The notes under the pieces were generated by a model, which was not told where the DNA came from, did no database searches, and saw only the letters and a list, made by a program, of their open reading frames with translations. 64,000 bases of DNA from Mytilus trossulus (taxonomy: Eukaryota; Mollusca; Bivalvia; Mytilida; Mytilidae). The DNA lies in the NCBI RefSeq assembly GCF_036588685.1, contig NC_086386.1, positions 484,710-548,709 on the forward strand, in the 5' to 3' direction. The stretch's first letter is position 1; every line of letters starts with the position of its first letter. Position numbers and translations under genes: made by a program. This document shows positions 23,385-34,392 of this stretch, piece by piece.

Positions 23385-23815
23385 TGGTAAACTACATCAG
23401 TGTAGTGATATTCTTCTGTATGATGAGGAACAAGTAAGGATGAGCCTTGTTTAACTGGTTGTTGAGTTTGTCGTCCCAGCCTGCCAGCTTTTCCTACGGT
23501 AAAGAAGTGTTTCCATCGTTCTGGTTCTCTGTCAAGGTAGTTCAGTATTGCGTTGGCGATACTGTGAGGATTTACAGCTGGTAAAGGTTGGTATCGTTTC
23601 TACAATCTCCCTGGTGTCTTCATCCCATTCCCTGCAACGGAACTGTAGTATTTCGCTGTCATATAGTGTGGGTCTAGGCAGGGGCATACTTTCTCTAATA
23701 AGTTAGACAGGAATAGCTTGATATCTGCATGTGATGGTGGGTGGTTGTGATCTCTTGGAAATCTGGTAATCTGTGGTTTTTACGGTTTCAGGGCAGTCCA
23801 TGTATGTACATTTCC
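23385..23815 (-). pseudogene. Unidentified coding relic
   Basis: GC content is visibly higher than in the neighbourhood. The minus strand gives two open stretches with ordinary protein composition: HNHPPSHADIKLFLSNLLEK with CPCLDPHYMTAKYYSSV, and PHSIANAILNYLDREPERWK with FFTVGKAGRLGRQTQQPVKQ, separated by a frameshift and a stop. The text does not look like RT, transposase or integrase motifs that I know. It is likely a fragment of a transposon or host gene. Limits are approximate. Confidence 0.4.
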
Positions 23816-23944
23816 AGTTGTTACTCTTACGTATGCGTTTGTCATTTGTTCAATAATGAAATTTTGGATTGAATGGCTATATATACTACAACTTGATTTC
23901 AACTATAAAATGTAGTTTCATTCATTTATTCATTCGTTCATATA

Positions 23945-24215
23945 TAGATATTGGAAGATGTGGTGTGAGTGCCAATGAGACAACTCTCCATCCAAATAAC
24001 AATTTAAAAATTAAACCATTATAGGTTAAAGTACGGCCTTCATAAGTTGCACCTACAATTTAAAAGGTAATAAAGACATTCATACTTACTTTCATAAAAT
24101 ACAAAAATATTACTGATAGGTGGCCGTACTTTAACCTATAATGGTTTACTTTTTAAATTGTTATTTGGATGGAGAGTTGTCTCATTGGCACTCACACCAC
24201 ATCTTCCTATATCTA
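23945..24215. mobile_element. Foldback MITE (hairpin)
   Basis: The left arm, AGATATTGGAAGATGTGGTG, GTGCCAATGAGACAACTCTC, CATCCAAATAACAATTTAAA and CCATTATAGGTTAAAGTACG, is repeated as its complement on the right (24120-24215). Arms are about 95 bp around a centre of about 70 bp. The ends resemble the GTACGGCC repeat family seen elsewhere in the window. Confidence 0.75.
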
Positions 24216-24314
24216 ATTTCTTCTGTTTAAATGATTAAACGTTTATTTATTATATAAAATAAACTAAATTTTATTTTAAAACAAAATGTAACAAGTTTGC
24301 TATCGCCTATTATA

Positions 24315-24430
24315 TATATGTTCCGGACCATATGAGTATTTGGACCATACGCGTATGGTCGGACCATATGAGTATAATACTAGGTTATTAACGGGCCGGA
24401 CCATATGAGTATTTGGACCATAGAGGTATT
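24315..24430. repeat. Cluster of GGACCATATGAGTAT direct repeats
   Basis: GGACCATATGAGTAT occurs three times (about 24325, 24360 and 24399), with TTTGGACCATA variants between them and a perfect palindrome GACCATACGCGTATGGTC near 24345. It may be a transposon end or a small satellite. Confidence 0.55.
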
Positions 24431-24463
24431 TTTCTTCAAATTACATTATAAACTTATCAATGA

Positions 24464-24760
24464 TCACTGGTATTAAAGAGATAATGGTAACTGCAATTAC
24501 GATTATCCCAATATGGCGACGGTAGATATAGGTAAAATCTTTACACTAATTTTTCTTACATGTAGCATGCTTTTGTCAATAGTTACTCAGCTGCAAGATT
24601 TATCTATACCTTTACATCATATTTGAAACGTAACGGTGCACTGGAATTGTCTAAGCGCTGTGAAAATAGCCGTTGAAAAATTCGGGATGATAATCGTAAC
24701 TCTATGGTATTTTTCTTCTTTGATAATCGTAATTTTCTTAATCGGATAATAGTAACTGAA
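24464..24760 (+). repeat. Left inverted arm of the 2.3-kb element
   Basis: It pairs with 26480-26771 reversed. GATAATCGTAA-type motifs occur several times near 24690-24740, which might be protein-binding sites. Confidence 0.75.
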
Positions 24761-25208
24761 ACATAATAAATGTGTCTTTCAGCATTTCAATGGTATTTTG
24801 TGTGTTAAAAATGTAATTTAATAGAAAAGTACGAATTATATGGCAAGCATGCAAATACAAAAATGTTCCTTGTTTAGTACCTTCAATATTTTACTCTACA
24901 ATATCTTCCATGCATATGTATGCAGCATATTTTTCATATACCGAGTATTTATGAATTTTAATAAGTTTGTTTCTTATTTTGCGGAATATGGGTTATTCAA
25001 TTATTCTCAATTTTGCAGTCATTTTTTGAATAAGTATTTCCTGTAAGAAAATTTAAAGCCACATCAATTTTATTTCTTGATTTTCGGGCTTTTGGCCATA
25101 CTATAAAAGAACACAAATCCATGTTTGTCAATGAACTCCACGTTACTTAATTTCATAATACACAAAGAATCCCATGTAGGGCCAATCTATCTCTAATCTT
25201 ATTTAAGA

Positions 25209-25357
25209 ATTGAATGCTTCTTTTTGTAAATTTATTGGGGTGTAAAAGCGTTGACCGAAGTACATTTTGTATGAAGCGCGGAAGTGCTTCATTCTAAAAA
25301 TGTACGCACGGTCAACGCTTTTACAACCCTATAAAGTTACAAAAAGAAGCATTCAAT
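25209..25357. mobile_element. Nested palindromic MITE
   Basis: ATTGAATGCTTCTTTTTGTA and GTGTAAAAGCGTTGACCG are followed by GAAGCGCGGAAGTGCTTC, and then the complement returns (CGGTCAACGCTTTTACA, TACAAAAAGAAGCATTCAAT). It is an almost complete palindrome of about 150 bp. Confidence 0.75.
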
Positions 25358-25689
25358 ACTAATAATTATATTTTTTAGCTAGGATTATAAAAACACGATT
25401 TTCATGAAGTTAAATTTTTAAATTCACCTGTGCACTTTATTGTGGGACCTCGTGTCATCATGAATGAAATGTTATTGTCTCATGCAATTGCATACGGAAT
25501 AACATGTGATGTGCAATAAGCCAATCAGAATAACGTATTATAATGAAACATACATCTAATGTAATTATATAGCATTAAATGTTTTAAGGATGTCATATTA
25601 TCATAATTCAAAATTAAATTTGATTTTTTTATAGTTTATATCTGAGATACTGAAATTTCAGTGACAGTCATGAAGTAGCCAATATAAAT

Positions 25690-25870
25690 AAGAAGATGTG
25701 GTATGTTTGCCAATAAGACAACTTTCCGCAAGAGACCGACAGGACTCATCATTAACAAATATAGGTCACCGTACGGTCTTCAACAATGAACAAAGCCCAT
25801 ACCGCATAGTCAGCTATAAAAGACTCCGAAATGACACTGTAAAACACTTTTCAAAGTTTTCCCTTTTTCA
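25690..25870 (+). mobile_element. GTACGGCC-family repeat, short copy
   Basis: GAAGATGTGGTATGTTTGCC, AAGACAACTTTCCGCAAGAG, TAGGTCACCGTACGGTCTTC and AAAGCCCATACCGCATAGTC match the element at 1245-1915. The 61-codon frame here is repeat sequence. Confidence 0.7.
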
Positions 25871-26479
25871 TCATAGCTTTTAAGTTGTGATATCATCCAT
25901 GAAAAATGATCGAAGTGACATGAAAACTGTAGCCACTAATTTCTCGTCAAACGGTTTTTGACGAATACTAAATGTCTTTCCTACTTCGTTATGGCATAAT
26001 AGGGTATGTTCTAGAATTAAATCACCGGGGCAGAAATAGCACATATAACCACCTGCAATAAATGAATTTAAACAATATTAACTATATTTACTATTTACTT
26101 CAGAAATTAATTTTTGTTTACTGTCTTAATCAGAAATCTGATATATAAGGTGACACATGCGTGTCGCCTGACAATTATTATCATGTATCATAATTTCCAT
26201 CGCTCATTCACATATTGTGTGGCTTACCTAGTGTTTGGAAATTTCTGTAAATTAACAAAGTTCGTGTTTTCCCATTTCCAAATTTATTGAAGCTTGTTCG
26301 CCCTTCCAATTGTCTGATATACTAGTATGTAGCCATTTTCATAAGAACTATTAATTATATATGCATAAAAAGAAATGTCATAAGATGTTGGAACGTTTCG
26401 TCAATAATTCATCGCCATAATTTCATAATATGCTATCAGATTTACGTTTTTAGTGTCAATATTAATAAAACAGTTTCCA

Positions 26480-26771
26480 GTTACGATTATCTTTTTTATT
26501 TTTAGATACATAATTACGATTATCTTTTTTCCGAGTTACGATTATCATCCCGAATTTTTCAACGGCTATTTTCACAGCGCTTAGACAATTCCAGTGCACC
26601 GTTACGATTCAAATATGATGAAATGGTATAGATAAACCTTGCAGCTGAGTAACTATTGACAAATACATGCTACATTTAAGAAAAAAGAGTGTAAAGATTT
26701 TACCTATATCTACCGTCGCCATATTGGGATAATCGTAATTGCAGTTACCATTATCTCTTTAATACCAGTGA
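26480..26771 (-). repeat. Right inverted arm of the 2.3-kb element
   Basis: Reverse complement of 24464-24760. The TTACGATTATC motifs near 26482, 26514 and 26534 mirror the GATAATCGTAA motifs of the left arm. Confidence 0.75.
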
Positions 26772-26904
26772 ATGATACAAACAACTTTATCCAAAAATAC
26801 AATGATGGTTACAGGACAACAGGGAATGCATTTATTATACAATGCAAAGACTAAGTAAAAAATAAATATTGATAAATTACATTCTTGCATGTAGGCTTGG
26901 GGTG

Positions 26905-27080
26905 ATATTTACTTCCACTAGGTATCGCAGCTTTTTTGCATTTGCAAGTCTTGGTTGTGCTTGATCCTTTTCATTTACACCTTTTCTTTGCGAATGAAAA
27001 CCTAGCCTTTCAGCAGCTGCGTGCAGTGATATTGGTCTTGAGCCATTCCGATGTCTACGGGCTAGATCTCAAATATCGTA
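26905..27080 (-). pseudogene. Relic of a Cys-rich CXC-type domain
   Basis: One minus-strand frame reads GSSTTKTCKCKKAAIPSGSK followed by YHPKPTCKN. This resembles a CxCKK...C...C(H)....CxN cysteine motif found in several transposon-borne animal proteins, with some cysteines replaced (PSGSKYH). The adjacent frame before it carries SRPISLHAAAERLGFHSQRK. Frames are mixed and stops are present, so it is a decayed fragment. The protein family was not identified. Confidence 0.35.
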
Positions 27081-27562
27081 ACATGACTGCAATACACCAT
27101 ATTCACACGACAGCTTAAATAAACTACAATGTATGTTACTTTCCAGTGACTTGTTGTGTATAAACAGTTCATTCAGAAATATTTGGAATTTATTTTTTAA
27201 AGTCGACATATTGCCATTCACTCGTAATAACAAATCGGTAATAACCGTCTATAATGACCATCGGTATAAAATGTGTTTATAATAGTTTAGACAAGTAAGA
27301 ACTGTGTGAAACTTCTAACTTTTATTTAGAAAATCTTTTTATTGTTATATGATAATAAGATTACCTTCATGATAGCGTCTTTTTAATGGACGATCATACC
27401 ATGCATTTGAAGAGTTTTGAAGTATTAAAAGTGAACTGTTACAGATCTCGAGTGTTTTAAAACATGGATTCTCTGTAACCGTCAACCAAAGTTGGGCACG
27501 GGTGGTCACTGATTTTGTTGAAACTTTCTGACAACAAACATTGATATAAAATATGAAAAACT
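27081..27562. other. Short AT-rich spacer, nothing recognised
   Basis: No supported feature. The 74-codon minus-strand frame at 27345-27569 has no recognisable motif. Confidence 0.4.
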
Positions 27563-30560
27563 GATCCATTTAGAAAACTATATCCAGAAAGTAAAACATA
27601 TACTTGGAGGAAACCAAACTCTATAAAACAGGCCAGACTAGATTTGTTTTAGTTTCACAGAGCTTTTATCCAAATGTACATGACTTAAAGATACAAAATA
27701 GTTATAGATCAGATCACTCGCCCATTATTTTACAAATATATGGAAATTTAACAATTCTCTTCTATATGATTCAGATTATGTCCATATTGTTAAAGAGGTA
27801 ATAAATAAAACTAAAGAACAATATGCTTCTCTTGTATATAATCGAGAAAACCTAAACTTATTAGACCCTTGTGACATTGAGTTCACAATTAGTGATCAAT
27901 TATTTTTAGAAACATTGTTAACTGAAATAAGGGGGAAAACAATATCTTATGCTACATTTAAAAAGAAAGAAACAAATAAATTAGAACATTTGCTAGCTGA
28001 AGATATAAACAGGTTGGAAGAAATAATCCAAACAGATGAAATTTTGGAACAGATAGAAAAAAAGAAAACAGATCTTAGAATTATCAGACAAAATAAAAAT
28101 GAGGGGTCAATACATAAGGTCAAAAACACAATGGGTAGAAGAAGAAGAGAAACCGTCAAAGTATTTCATAAATTTAGAGACAAAAAGTTTTGCCAATAAA
28201 ACAGTTCCTAAATTAATTGGTCAATCAGGAAATATAATTGAAAACAAAAAACGAATTCTAAACGAAGCCAACAATTATTACAAAAATCTATAATCCAATA
28301 ATGAGACTATAAAATCTATTAATCTGAACAATGCTATATCCCATAAAGATATACCAAAACTATCTGAAAAGATGAAAGAGTCGTTAGAAGGGGAAATATC
28401 ATTTATAGAATTGACTGATGCAATTAAAAGAATGAATATTGAGAAAAGCCCTGGATCGGATGGATATACAAATGAATTCCTTAATTTTTTTTGGATTGAT
28501 ATAGGTAAATTCATACATAGATCAATTAAATATGGCTATAATCAAGGGGAAATGTCTATTACCCAAAAACAAGATATTATAACTTGCATACCAAAAGGTG
28601 ACAAACCAAAACAATACATGAAGAATTGGCGGCCCATCAGTCTTTTAAATAATATTTATAAATTAGCATCAAGTTGCATTGCAGAATGGATAAAGTCAGT
28701 TTTAACAATCTTAATTAATAATGACCAGACAGGATTTATACCTGGAAGATTTATTGGTGAAAACACCAGATTAATATATGATTTACTACACTACACTGAA
28801 GAAAATGATATCCCAGGCATTCTCCTCCTCATTGACTTTGAAAAAGCTTTTGATACAATATCCTGGATTTTCATAGAACAAGTTCTTGACTTTTTCAACT
28901 TTGGAAATTCCATAAAACATTGGGTTAAAACTTTTTTTTACAAATACTAAATCAGCAACAACGCAGAATAATTTTCTATCAGATTTCTTTCAATTGAAAG
29001 AGGTTGCAGACAAGGGGATCCTTTATCCCCTTACATTTTCTTGTTATGTGCAGAAATTTTAGGAATATTACTTAGAAAAAACTAAATCATAAAAGGTTTT
29101 ACTATTGAAGACTCAGATTTTTTGATATCACAATATGCTGATGACACCACACTTGTTTTAGATGGTTCACCAGAATCCTTAGATGCATCTCTTTGTGTTT
29201 TAGAACTATATGCTGAATGGTCTGGTCTAAAGATAGAAAGAACAATGAAAAGCTGGTCTAACCAATACTTATCCCCAATTGGAAACATTACAATAATTAA
29301 AAGTCTTATAATTTAAAAGCTCAATCACCTATTTTTAACTTTACCAAATCTTAATAATGGATTACTAAATCAATTCATAAAAAAATTATTTGATTTTATT
29401 TGGGATGGTAAACCAGACATAATTAAAAGGGAAACAATTGCTCAAATATATGAACTGGTTGACTTAACATGTTAAATTTAAAACAATACATCAAAGGATT
29501 AAAACTAACTTGGATAAGAAGAAGAATCAAACAAACTAATAACTACTGTAAGTTACTAACTTGTACTGAAAAAAATGAATTAAAAAAGATATTCTTGGTA
29601 GGTTCAAGAACACATGGAAGAAATCCTATTTGGCTGGAGGTTTTTAATGCTTGGACTGAACTACAAACCAAAGTAGCTATTAAAACGAAGATGATTTTAT
29701 CGCATATAATCTTTGGAATAATAAAGAAATTAAAATTGGTAATCAAACCCTTCTGTATAAAAAATGGACTGAAAAGGGCGTCTGGCTAATAAATGATTTA
29801 ATTGATAATGATGGACATTTAATGGATTGGCAGGAATTTGAAAAAAAACATATGATGTTGATACCAACTTTCTTATATTTCAAGGCGTAAGGTCAGCTGT
29901 TTATTCCTATATGAAAAGTCTTAATATTAAAAATAATCAGCTTATGAAGCCTTATGGGCCAATTATACCAACTACTATTTCTATATTTATGAAATCTACA
30001 AAAGGATCAAAAGACATGTATAATGTTAAATAAAAAAATAACAAATATCACATCAAAGAAAAAGTGGTCCTTAATCCTAAGTAGACATAATATTATTTGG
30101 AACAAAATATACAGACTTCCATTTTACATTACTAAAAACTCAAAATTACAGTGGCTCCAATACAGGATTAATCACAGAATTTTAGGAACTAATAAATTTC
30201 TCTACAAAATTAAAGTCTCACAAAACAATAAATGCACTTTCTGTTCGGACTCAATAGAAACTATTGAACACATATTCTGGACATGTCCAATAGTTTTTAA
30301 TGTGTGGGAATAATTTAATAAATGGATATTTTCAAAAGTCCAAATTGAACTACCACTTAATTTAGATATTGTCTTATTTGGGATATTAGAAAAAAACTAC
30401 ATAAGAAATCTCATAATACTATTAACCAAATATTATATATACAAAACAAAAATGCAATGTGGACAAGTAAATAGTGTAGCTTTAAAAAAAAAGATTGCCA
30501 ATAAACACATTACAAAAAACAAACAAAAATATGAAAAAAGTCTGTACATGTCACCCTGAA
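27563..30560 (+). pseudogene. 5'-truncated Tx1/L1-type LINE ORF2
   Basis: Starts inside the endonuclease with DPFRKLYPESKTYTWRK, SIKQARLD and YRSDHSPII. RT motifs follow: EKSPGSDGYTNEFLNFFW (about 28445), NWRPISLLN, DQTGFIPGRFIGENTR, LLIDFEKAFDTISW (about 28830), GCRQGDPLSPYIF (about 29010) and the catalytic SQYADDTT (about 29125). After the YADD block about 60 codons appear deleted (LKIERTMKSW...). The C-terminal knuckle CTFCSDSIETIEHIFWTCP is at about 30235. Many stops and frameshifts occur, for example near 28110, 28290, 28950, 29318 and 30312. It is related to the LINE at 13.2-20.5 kb but clearly another family member. Confidence 0.85.
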
Positions 30561-30971
30561 TTATGTATGGTTACCATGGCAACAGGCTTTAAAATGTTGA
30601 AAATAGCTGGTTTGTGCTATATTCGGCTTACAGTGACTTATATACAGCATAATATGTTTGATGCAGTTTTTATCATGTTAATTTCTTTTAAATACTTGTT
30701 CAGTGACATTTTTTTTCACTTTTTCTGATATTAAACTCAAATTGACATTTTTAATATAGGTAAATAGTATGAATTTTAGCATATATACCAACTTTCTGCC
30801 TAATATAAAAGATTGATATTTCTCATTTCTGCAAAAACATTGGGGCTCATTAGATTTTTTTTTTTATAAAAAATGAATAAAAATGCCACAAATAAAATAA
30901 TTCCCTTGCTACTTACCCAATTTTTTTCAAATATATATGTAAAAGGAAATACACATATTGTTTTATTTGGC
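30561..30971. other. AT-rich spacer, nothing recognised
   Basis: No gene, RNA or repeat that I can support. Confidence 0.5.
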
Positions 30972-31376
30972 CTAAGGAGTATTTGTAATACTGATTAATC
31001 CAAAAAAAAAATTAAAATAAAATAAGTCAAGTTTTGTCTTCATTCTTCTCAACTCTTCATCATCACATTCTATGGTCTCCAGATGTTGCTCATCAGCCCT
31101 CCAAATATAAAAATGGCACCACTTAAGACCACTGACAGTGAGTTGCATAATCACTTGTTGATAATAATTAGGATTTTTCTTTAATATCAGGTTACCATCA
31201 TCATACTTTTTTAAGTACAAACGATCTACCAGCGGCTTCACTGGACATTTGATTTCAAGCAGTCCGTATGGTGGCAACATTGCTAGATTGTACAATTTTC
31301 TGGCTGGACTTGCTGCCAACCTAGGTGAGAATGCACTGACAATTATTCCACTGGGGAAAATGTTCACATTTTCATT
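30972..31376 (-). pseudogene. YqaJ-like (lambda exonuclease fold) nuclease exon
   Basis: The minus-strand frame follows an acceptor-like CTAGTTACAG at 31376 and runs to a TAG at 30972. It contains GIIVSAFSPRLAASPARKLY, YGLLEIKCPVKPL and NYYQQVIMQLTVSGLKWCHF, the order seen in YqaJ-type viral recombinase domains of animal mobile elements. The E-x-K residues of the PD-(D/E)xK core are kept (EIKCP), but the catalytic Asp expected in ASPDG is Ala here, so activity is doubtful. No upstream exon with matching sequence was recognised. It is probably a fragment of a transposon gene. Confidence 0.6.
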
Positions 31377-31379
31377 CTG

Positions 31380-31679
31380 TAACTAGATAAGTTAATTTAA
31401 TTAATTTTTATAATTCCTGATTGATCAAGGGTTTAAGTAAATTTTTCATAAATAGAAATTTATCTTTGACTATGAAATGCTTATTTATTAAAAGCATTTG
31501 ACATGTTTGACAAAAACGATGTTGATTTTAGTATAAGGAATTAAACAAATCTCATATTATCTTCTCCTTGAGAAGAAACATAAAAAACATTTTCCTTTTT
31601 TTAATAAAAAAGCATGATTTGAACTAGCTAAAAATCAATTAATAGCATCATATGTAATAATGGTATGTTCTAGCTTGCA
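31380..31679. other. Spacer, nothing recognised
   Basis: AT-rich sequence between the YqaJ exon and a dispersed repeat block. No supported feature. Confidence 0.5.
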
Positions 31680-32260
31680 ATGTCCTCATGCTGGTCAGAC
31701 ATTTTTCACTTGACTTTAACCTCAATCTATAGATCAATGAACAAGGTTAAGTTTAGGTGGTCAAGTCCATATACTAGATACTATAAGCAATAGGTCTAGT
31801 ATAGTTGGTGTATGGAAGGACTGTAAGCCTAAGGGTGTACATATCCAACGGGCAAGTGTCATCTGACCTTCACCTCATTTTCATGGTTCTGTGGTCATAG
31901 TTAAGTTTGGTCTCTTTTTCTCTTTTTTTAGCACTACATGCAAAAAGTGCAATAGGTAAACTATACTTCGTGTAAAGAAATATTTTATGATGCACATGTT
32001 AGTCACACAGGTTTTATTTTACATTGACCTCATTTTTACGGTTCATTGCTCAGTATTATGATTTTGAGTTTTGGCTTGAATTTTAACTTTAAGCAATAGG
32101 CAAACTATATGTGTTGTATGGAAAAATTGTAAGCTTTACATGTCTCTCTGGAATGGTTCATTTGACCTTGGCTTCACTTTATTTTCATGGTTCATTGGTC
32201 AGTGTTTAGTTTTCATGGTTAAATATGTTTCTTAAAAACTATTAAAAAAAAAAAGTAAAC
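31680..32260 (+). repeat. Tandem copies of a dispersed bivalve repeat
   Basis: About three diverged units of 150-190 bp. Each contains a form of CATCTGACCTTCACCTCATT, TTTTCATGGTTCTGTGGTCA, TAGTTAAGTTTGGTCT, GCAATAGG and GTGTATGGAA. I recognise it as a common bivalve repeat. Non-coding. Confidence 0.65.
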
Positions 32261-32394
32261 TGTATAAAAGGATCATAAAATATGGATATATCTTAAATGA
32301 ACTTAATAAAAGGATAATTAATTTTTACATGAAATAACATTACAAGTAGACAAATACATGCATACTGTAGTTTGATACAGATGGGTGCGGTCCT

Positions 32395-32775
32395 AACCTT
32401 GACAAAAGTTAACTTAGAGTTAACTTGTTGACTGCTTTCTAAGTTAACTTGAGAATTTTTAAGCAGTCAAGCAAGTTAACTTCGTCGTCGGTGGACCAGA
32501 CCTACGGTCTGCTTTTTTAGGACTGCTGCAGACCTATCGGCAAGTCTGCTCCAGAGCAGACCTGTGGACAAGTCTGCTTTTGACCAGTCCTGAGGACAGG
32601 TCTGCCCCAGACCAGACCTGTGGACAAGTCTGCTTTTGACCAGTCCTGAGGACAGGTCTGCCTCAGACCAGACGTGTGGACAGGTCTGCTCCTGACCAGA
32701 CCTGAGGACAGGTCTGCTTTTGACCAGACCTGTGGACAAGTCTGCTATTGACCAGACCTGAGGACAGGTCTGCTT
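32395..32775. repeat. GTTAACTT hairpin and 28-bp minisatellite
   Basis: 32415-32482 holds four AAGTTAACTT-type motifs and an inverted pair (AAGTTAACTTGTTGACTGCT against AGCAGTCAAGCAAGTTAACTT). From 32490 to 32775 about ten units of a 28-bp repeat follow, built from GACCAGACCTGTGGACAGGT and CTGCTTTT. The 87-codon minus-strand frame is a by-product of the repeat. Confidence 0.8.
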
Positions 32776-33390
32776 ATGGCAGATTATCGTTATAAGAATT
32801 TTCTTATCAGACTTGAGCTTTCATTAAAATATGTAAACAACATTCGCATGGTTTATCCACAGATATCATTTATTATTTACTCGCTAGACTCTACTAGATA
32901 TTATACAAATGCTCTCTTTTATTTGATATACATGTATTCTTATATAAATAAGAAATGGCTATACGATCACACAGAGTTGTTTTTTTTTTATAAGAAGGCG
33001 GATAGAAAGGTTATCCAATGCATCGGAACAATATTCTTATATCACGGGATATCGGCAACATTGTCTACGTTACTTCGTTCCCCGTTGTTTACCTGTCCCT
33101 TCCTAAATTTTACTTTATGCATAAATTTATACTTGCATGGATATTTCATTGATATTCAACTTGTTTGCATTGGATTTACTATTCTATTTCCCGCAGAATA
33201 TTCTAACAGAAATTGTACAGTGTCCGTAAGCATACGGTGTGGTAAAACTATCAACAATCTCGTCAAATTCGTCAGATTTGTCATTGCCGATATTTATATG
33301 GGACGTCCTAAAATTATACTCAATGCGTATTTTAATGGAATAGTTTCCACTTGTCGTTTAACTATAAACAAAATCAATCAACCGACATAA
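32776..33390 (+). CDS. Hypothetical 204-codon reading frame
   Basis: ATG 32776 lies immediately after the minisatellite, and the last repeat unit runs into it. The product would be hydrophobic in the middle (LSTLLRSPLFTCPFLNFTLC and IDIQLVCIGFTILF, about residues 97-150) with many Tyr, Ile and Asn. I recognise no family. Length alone is the main argument in this AT-rich context. A chance frame or a fragment of a mobile element is equally possible. Confidence 0.25.
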   Translation: MADYRYKNFLIRLELSLKYVNNIRMVYPQISFIIYSLDSTRYYTNALFYLIYMYSYINKKWLYDHTELFFFYKKADRKVIQCIGTIFLYHGISATLSTLLRSPLFTCPFLNFTLCINLYLHGYFIDIQLVCIGFTILFPAEYSNRNCTVSVSIRCGKTINNLVKFVRFVIADIYMGRPKIILNAYFNGIVSTCRLTINKINQPT

Positions 33391-33729
33391 TAGATTCCAA
33401 GAAGAGAACCTCGTATACTTTTTTTATTAAATCATTGTAAATAGTACAAATGAATTCAGACATGTCAGTGTTGGTACGGATTCGTTGGTACTTTGATGAT
33501 GTGGCATAATAGTTTTGTTTTACACGTACATCATCATGAACTCCTATATATGATGTGACTGTTATTATGAATAAAGAGATGAAATTCTGACATTCTCAAT
33601 TTATTCAGAATATTGTTTGCATTAATAGTTTTCCAATATTATTGATTACGTGTACATTTACTGTCCTACTAAAATGTGAACAAGAGCGCCAGGAGAAGAC
33701 ATTAAGGCGCTCGGTACAATACTATCCGG
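33391..33729. other. Spacer before the satellite array
   Basis: AT-rich. A small imperfect inverted motif (GAGCGCCAG...AAGGCGCTC, about 33684-33712) lies just before the first satellite monomer. Nothing else recognised. Confidence 0.4.
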
Positions 33730-34392
33730 GTATATAGATTTGCAAATAAAAGTGCACATATGATCAGTTTTGGTCAAATAGTTTTGTTTTCCAAGTCAGC
33801 ATGAGGTATTAAAACTACTGAAATTTTGTTACGTATCAATATTTTGAATAAAAGGAGGACACGCTGGTATCCTAAATTTATGCGAACAAAAATTTGTTGT
33901 TATTAAATTGCAATATTGCTGTCCATTGTCATGATTATATTATACATTGATTCCTGACATAAAAAAATATGGCTGATTAATACTATGCGGGTACGTCATG
34001 GTGTATATAGATTTACAAATTAATTGCACAAGTGGTCAGTTTTGGTAATGCGGTCAAATAATTTTGTTGTAAAAGTCAACTGGAGGTATCAAAACTACTG
34101 AAATTTTGTTACGTATCAATATTTTGAATAAAATGAGGACATGCTGGTATCCTAAATTTATGCGAACAAAAATTTGTTGTTATTATATTGCAATATTGCT
34201 GTCCATTGTCATAATTGTATTATACATTGAATCCTGACATAAAAATATGGCTGATTTACTATCTGACTATGCTGGTATATAGATTTACAAATTAAAGTGC
34301 ATATATGGTCAGTTTTGGTGGATGCCGTCAAATAATTTTGTTGTACAAGTCAACTGGAGGCATCAAAACTACTGAAATTTTGTTACGTATCA

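Larger units (their letters stand above)
24464..26771. mobile_element. 2.3-kb element with 270-bp inverted repeats
   Basis: The left arm starts CACTGGTATTAAAGAGATAA and the right arm ends with its complement (TTATCTCTTTAATACCAGTG). The arms share ATGGCGACGGTAGATATAGG, AGTTACTCAGCTGCAAG and TTGTCTAAGCGCTGTGAAAA. The inner edges carry repeated GATAATCGTAA motifs in both arms. No transposase frame is visible inside, so this is a non-autonomous DNA transposon of unassigned family. A hairpin (25209-25357) and a GTACGGCC-type repeat (25690-25870) are nested within it. Confidence 0.75.

Noticed and set aside
32476..32739. 87-codon minus-strand frame with internal repeats
   Set aside because: It is simply the 28-bp minisatellite read through. 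The repeats of the protein follow the DNA repeat.
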